The notes under the pieces are model-generated. The model did no database searches and was not told the origin of the DNA. It saw nothing but the letters and a program-made list of their open reading frames with translations. The translations under genes were made by a program, and so were the position numbers. 7,021 nucleotides of DNA, from assembly GCA_020354085.1 (NCBI GenBank), contig CP070641.1, positions 1,960,373 to 1,967,393 of the forward strand, in the 5' to 3' direction. Position 1 is the first letter of the stretch. Each line of letters begins with the position of its first letter. Positions 5,988 to 7,021 of this stretch are shown here, in pieces. The DNA comes from Pseudomonadota bacterium. Lineage in GTDB: Bacteria > Pseudomonadota > Gammaproteobacteria > Acidiferrobacterales > Sulfurifustaceae.

Positions 5988-6311
5988 TGACGACGCGCCA
6001 TGGTTAGGTGGTGCGCGCGACCCACGGTCGTACTGTCAGAATTGCAGATTTATGCAGGACCAAGATGTTCTTATGGTCACAATGCGTCGGAAGAGCTTAC
6101 GAAACACGGCAGACGTCAAACTCCTGACTGGGCGTTCTCTCCTTAAGTCACTGATGCACAAACAAACTGATCCTTGGCACATCGGTTGCTCTTCCACGGG
6201 ACACACGGACGAGTGACCGAGCAGCGCGGCAGAAATCGCGACGGCCGGGATTAGGCAAGGGAATGTCGGCGGTACGAAACCCCTAACCAAAATCCTACAC
6301 AGGCCAGAAAC

Positions 6312-7021
6312 ATGAGAAAGACGTCGTTTGTCGTAGTTTTTCTGCTATCGATTTTTGGGTTTGCGCAACCCGCTTTTGCCGCGGAACAGTTTCCGCACCG
6401 CGCGAAATTCAAGGAAGTGCGCATCATCGAGCGCGACGCGCTGTACCGCGACCTCGATAGTTCAATCGTGATCGACGTGCGCTCCAAGTACGAATTTGAC
6501 ACGATGCACATCAAGGGGGCCACACACATTGCGCTGAACAGTCTCAAGTTCATCGACGAGGTGAAGAAGCTGCGTGCCGCTTCTACCAAGCCGATTGTGT
6601 TCTATTGCAACGGCGTTACCTGCAAGAAATCATACGAAGCCACGAAGAAGGCTATGGACGCGGGCATCACCAATTGTTTCGCCTATGACGCCGGCCTCTA
6701 TGGTTGGGCGAAGTCCCACCCCGATCGCAGCGTCTTGCTCGGCAAGAGTCCGATGAACGCTGAAGACTTCATCGAGAAGAAGACCTACAAGGCCCGCGTT
6801 CTGTCCGCCGACGCCTTTGAGTCGCGCATCGGTCCTAATGCCATCGTGCTCGATATCCGCGATCTGCGGCAGCGCGACAACCAGCTGTTCCCGTTCCGCG
6901 AGCAGCGCGCCCAGCTCGACGAAGCCGAGAAAATCGCCACTGTCGTGCAGGAGGCGCGCACCAAGAACAAGGCGCTTCTTGTATATGACAAGACCGGCCG
7001 GCAGTCGCCTTGGTTCCAGTA
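6312..7021 (+). CDS. Exported protein with two rhodanese-like domains, 3' truncated by window edge
   Basis: The frame opens at the ATG at 6312 and is still open at the window end, giving 236 full codons. Residues 1-23 are a clear Sec signal peptide: MRK, a hydrophobic core (about 5-17), then QPAFA before AEQ as a probable signal peptidase I site, so the protein should be periplasmic. Domain 1 (about 34-145) has IDVRSKYEFDTMHIKGA (53-69) and an active loop beginning at Cys99, C-N-G-V-T-C-K, with a second cysteine at 104. Domain 2 starts near 164 with VLDIRD at 179-184, but its loop position reads VYDKTGRQS (224-232), with Asp226 where the catalytic cysteine would be. Domain 2 is therefore probably inactive and structural, as in many tandem rhodaneses. 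The remaining C-terminus is outside. AGG at 6301-6303, 8 bases before the ATG, is a weak ribosome binding site. I infer a periplasmic sulfur-handling or binding role; substrate and partner are unknown. Confidence 0.85.
   Translation, partial: MRKTSFVVVFLLSIFGFAQPAFAAEQFPHRAKFKEVRIIERDALYRDLDSSIVIDVRSKYEFDTMHIKGATHIALNSLKFIDEVKKLRAASTKPIVFYCNGVTCKKSYEATKKAMDAGITNCFAYDAGLYGWAKSHPDRSVLLGKSPMNAEDFIEKKTYKARVLSADAFESRIGPNAIVLDIRDLRQRDNQLFPFREQRAQLDEAEKIATVVQEARTKNKALLVYDKTGRQSPWFQ

Larger units (their letters stand above)
5812..6311. other. 500-base intergenic region between divergent genes
   Basis: This gap should carry the promoters of the transporter (-) and the exported rhodanese (+). The left half (5812 to about 6010) is very GC-rich, about 69% by hand count over 5881-5980, and full of short dyads. 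The right half drops to about 47% over 6031-6190. Frames crossing it (a + frame ending at 6216 with an internal ATG at 6052 giving 54 residues, and a - frame over 6036-6290 opening with TTG) lack ribosome binding sites and recognisable protein features, so I do not call genes. No tRNA, terminator or insertion-sequence end was recognised. Confidence 0.6.

Noticed and set aside
6052..6216. 54-residue plus-strand frame from an ATG in the low-GC stretch
   Set aside because: No Shine-Dalgarno, no recognisable domain, and a mixed composition. It could be real but cannot be supported from sequence alone.
6036..6290. 84-residue minus-strand frame with a hydrophobic N-terminus
   Set aside because: It would need a TTG start without a ribosome binding site and covers the likely upstream region of the exported rhodanese. 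The hydrophobic stretch is short and probably fortuitous.

Overview
The window reads as a GC-rich Gram-negative chromosome, most likely a beta- or gammaproteobacterium. An LpxD acyltransferase implies lipid A synthesis, and RsuA and the preQ0/preQ1 transporter family are common in proteobacteria. I cannot place it more precisely from sequence alone. It looks like ordinary chromosome. I saw no insertion sequence, phage gene, tRNA, rRNA or CRISPR array, and no sign of a new multi-gene system.

Layout, left to right. The 3' part of an lpxD-like gene (1-902, +) enters from outside the window. It meets tail to tail, 7 bases apart, a long gene on the other strand (910-2886, -) encoding a class II aldolase fused to a short-chain dehydrogenase. 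That gene diverges from a small cytoplasmic FKBP-type prolyl isomerase (3016-3366, +). The intergenic region between them holds a 17-bp palindrome, a good operator candidate. Next come a single-domain cytoplasmic rhodanese with its own promoter, ribosome binding site and terminator (3515-3853, +) and rsuA, the 16S rRNA pseudouridine synthase (3953-4654, +). A possible small unrecognised gene (4658-4885, -) and a VUT/YhhQ-type queuosine-precursor transporter (4990-5811, -) follow on the other strand. After about 500 bases without a convincing gene, an exported protein with two rhodanese-like domains starts at 6312 (+) and runs off the right edge.

The genes do not form one pathway; most appear to be separate transcription units. 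Two loose themes recur. RNA modification is represented by RsuA and by a transporter for the precursor of the tRNA base queuosine. Sulfurtransferase folds are represented by one cytoplasmic rhodanese with a complete active loop and one exported rhodanese pair in which only the first domain keeps a cysteine loop. The points most worth a second look are the operator-like palindrome, the asymmetric exported rhodanese, the lpxD copy outside its usual gene cluster, the aldolase-dehydrogenase without sugar-pathway neighbours, and the low-GC stretch in the 5812-6311 gap.
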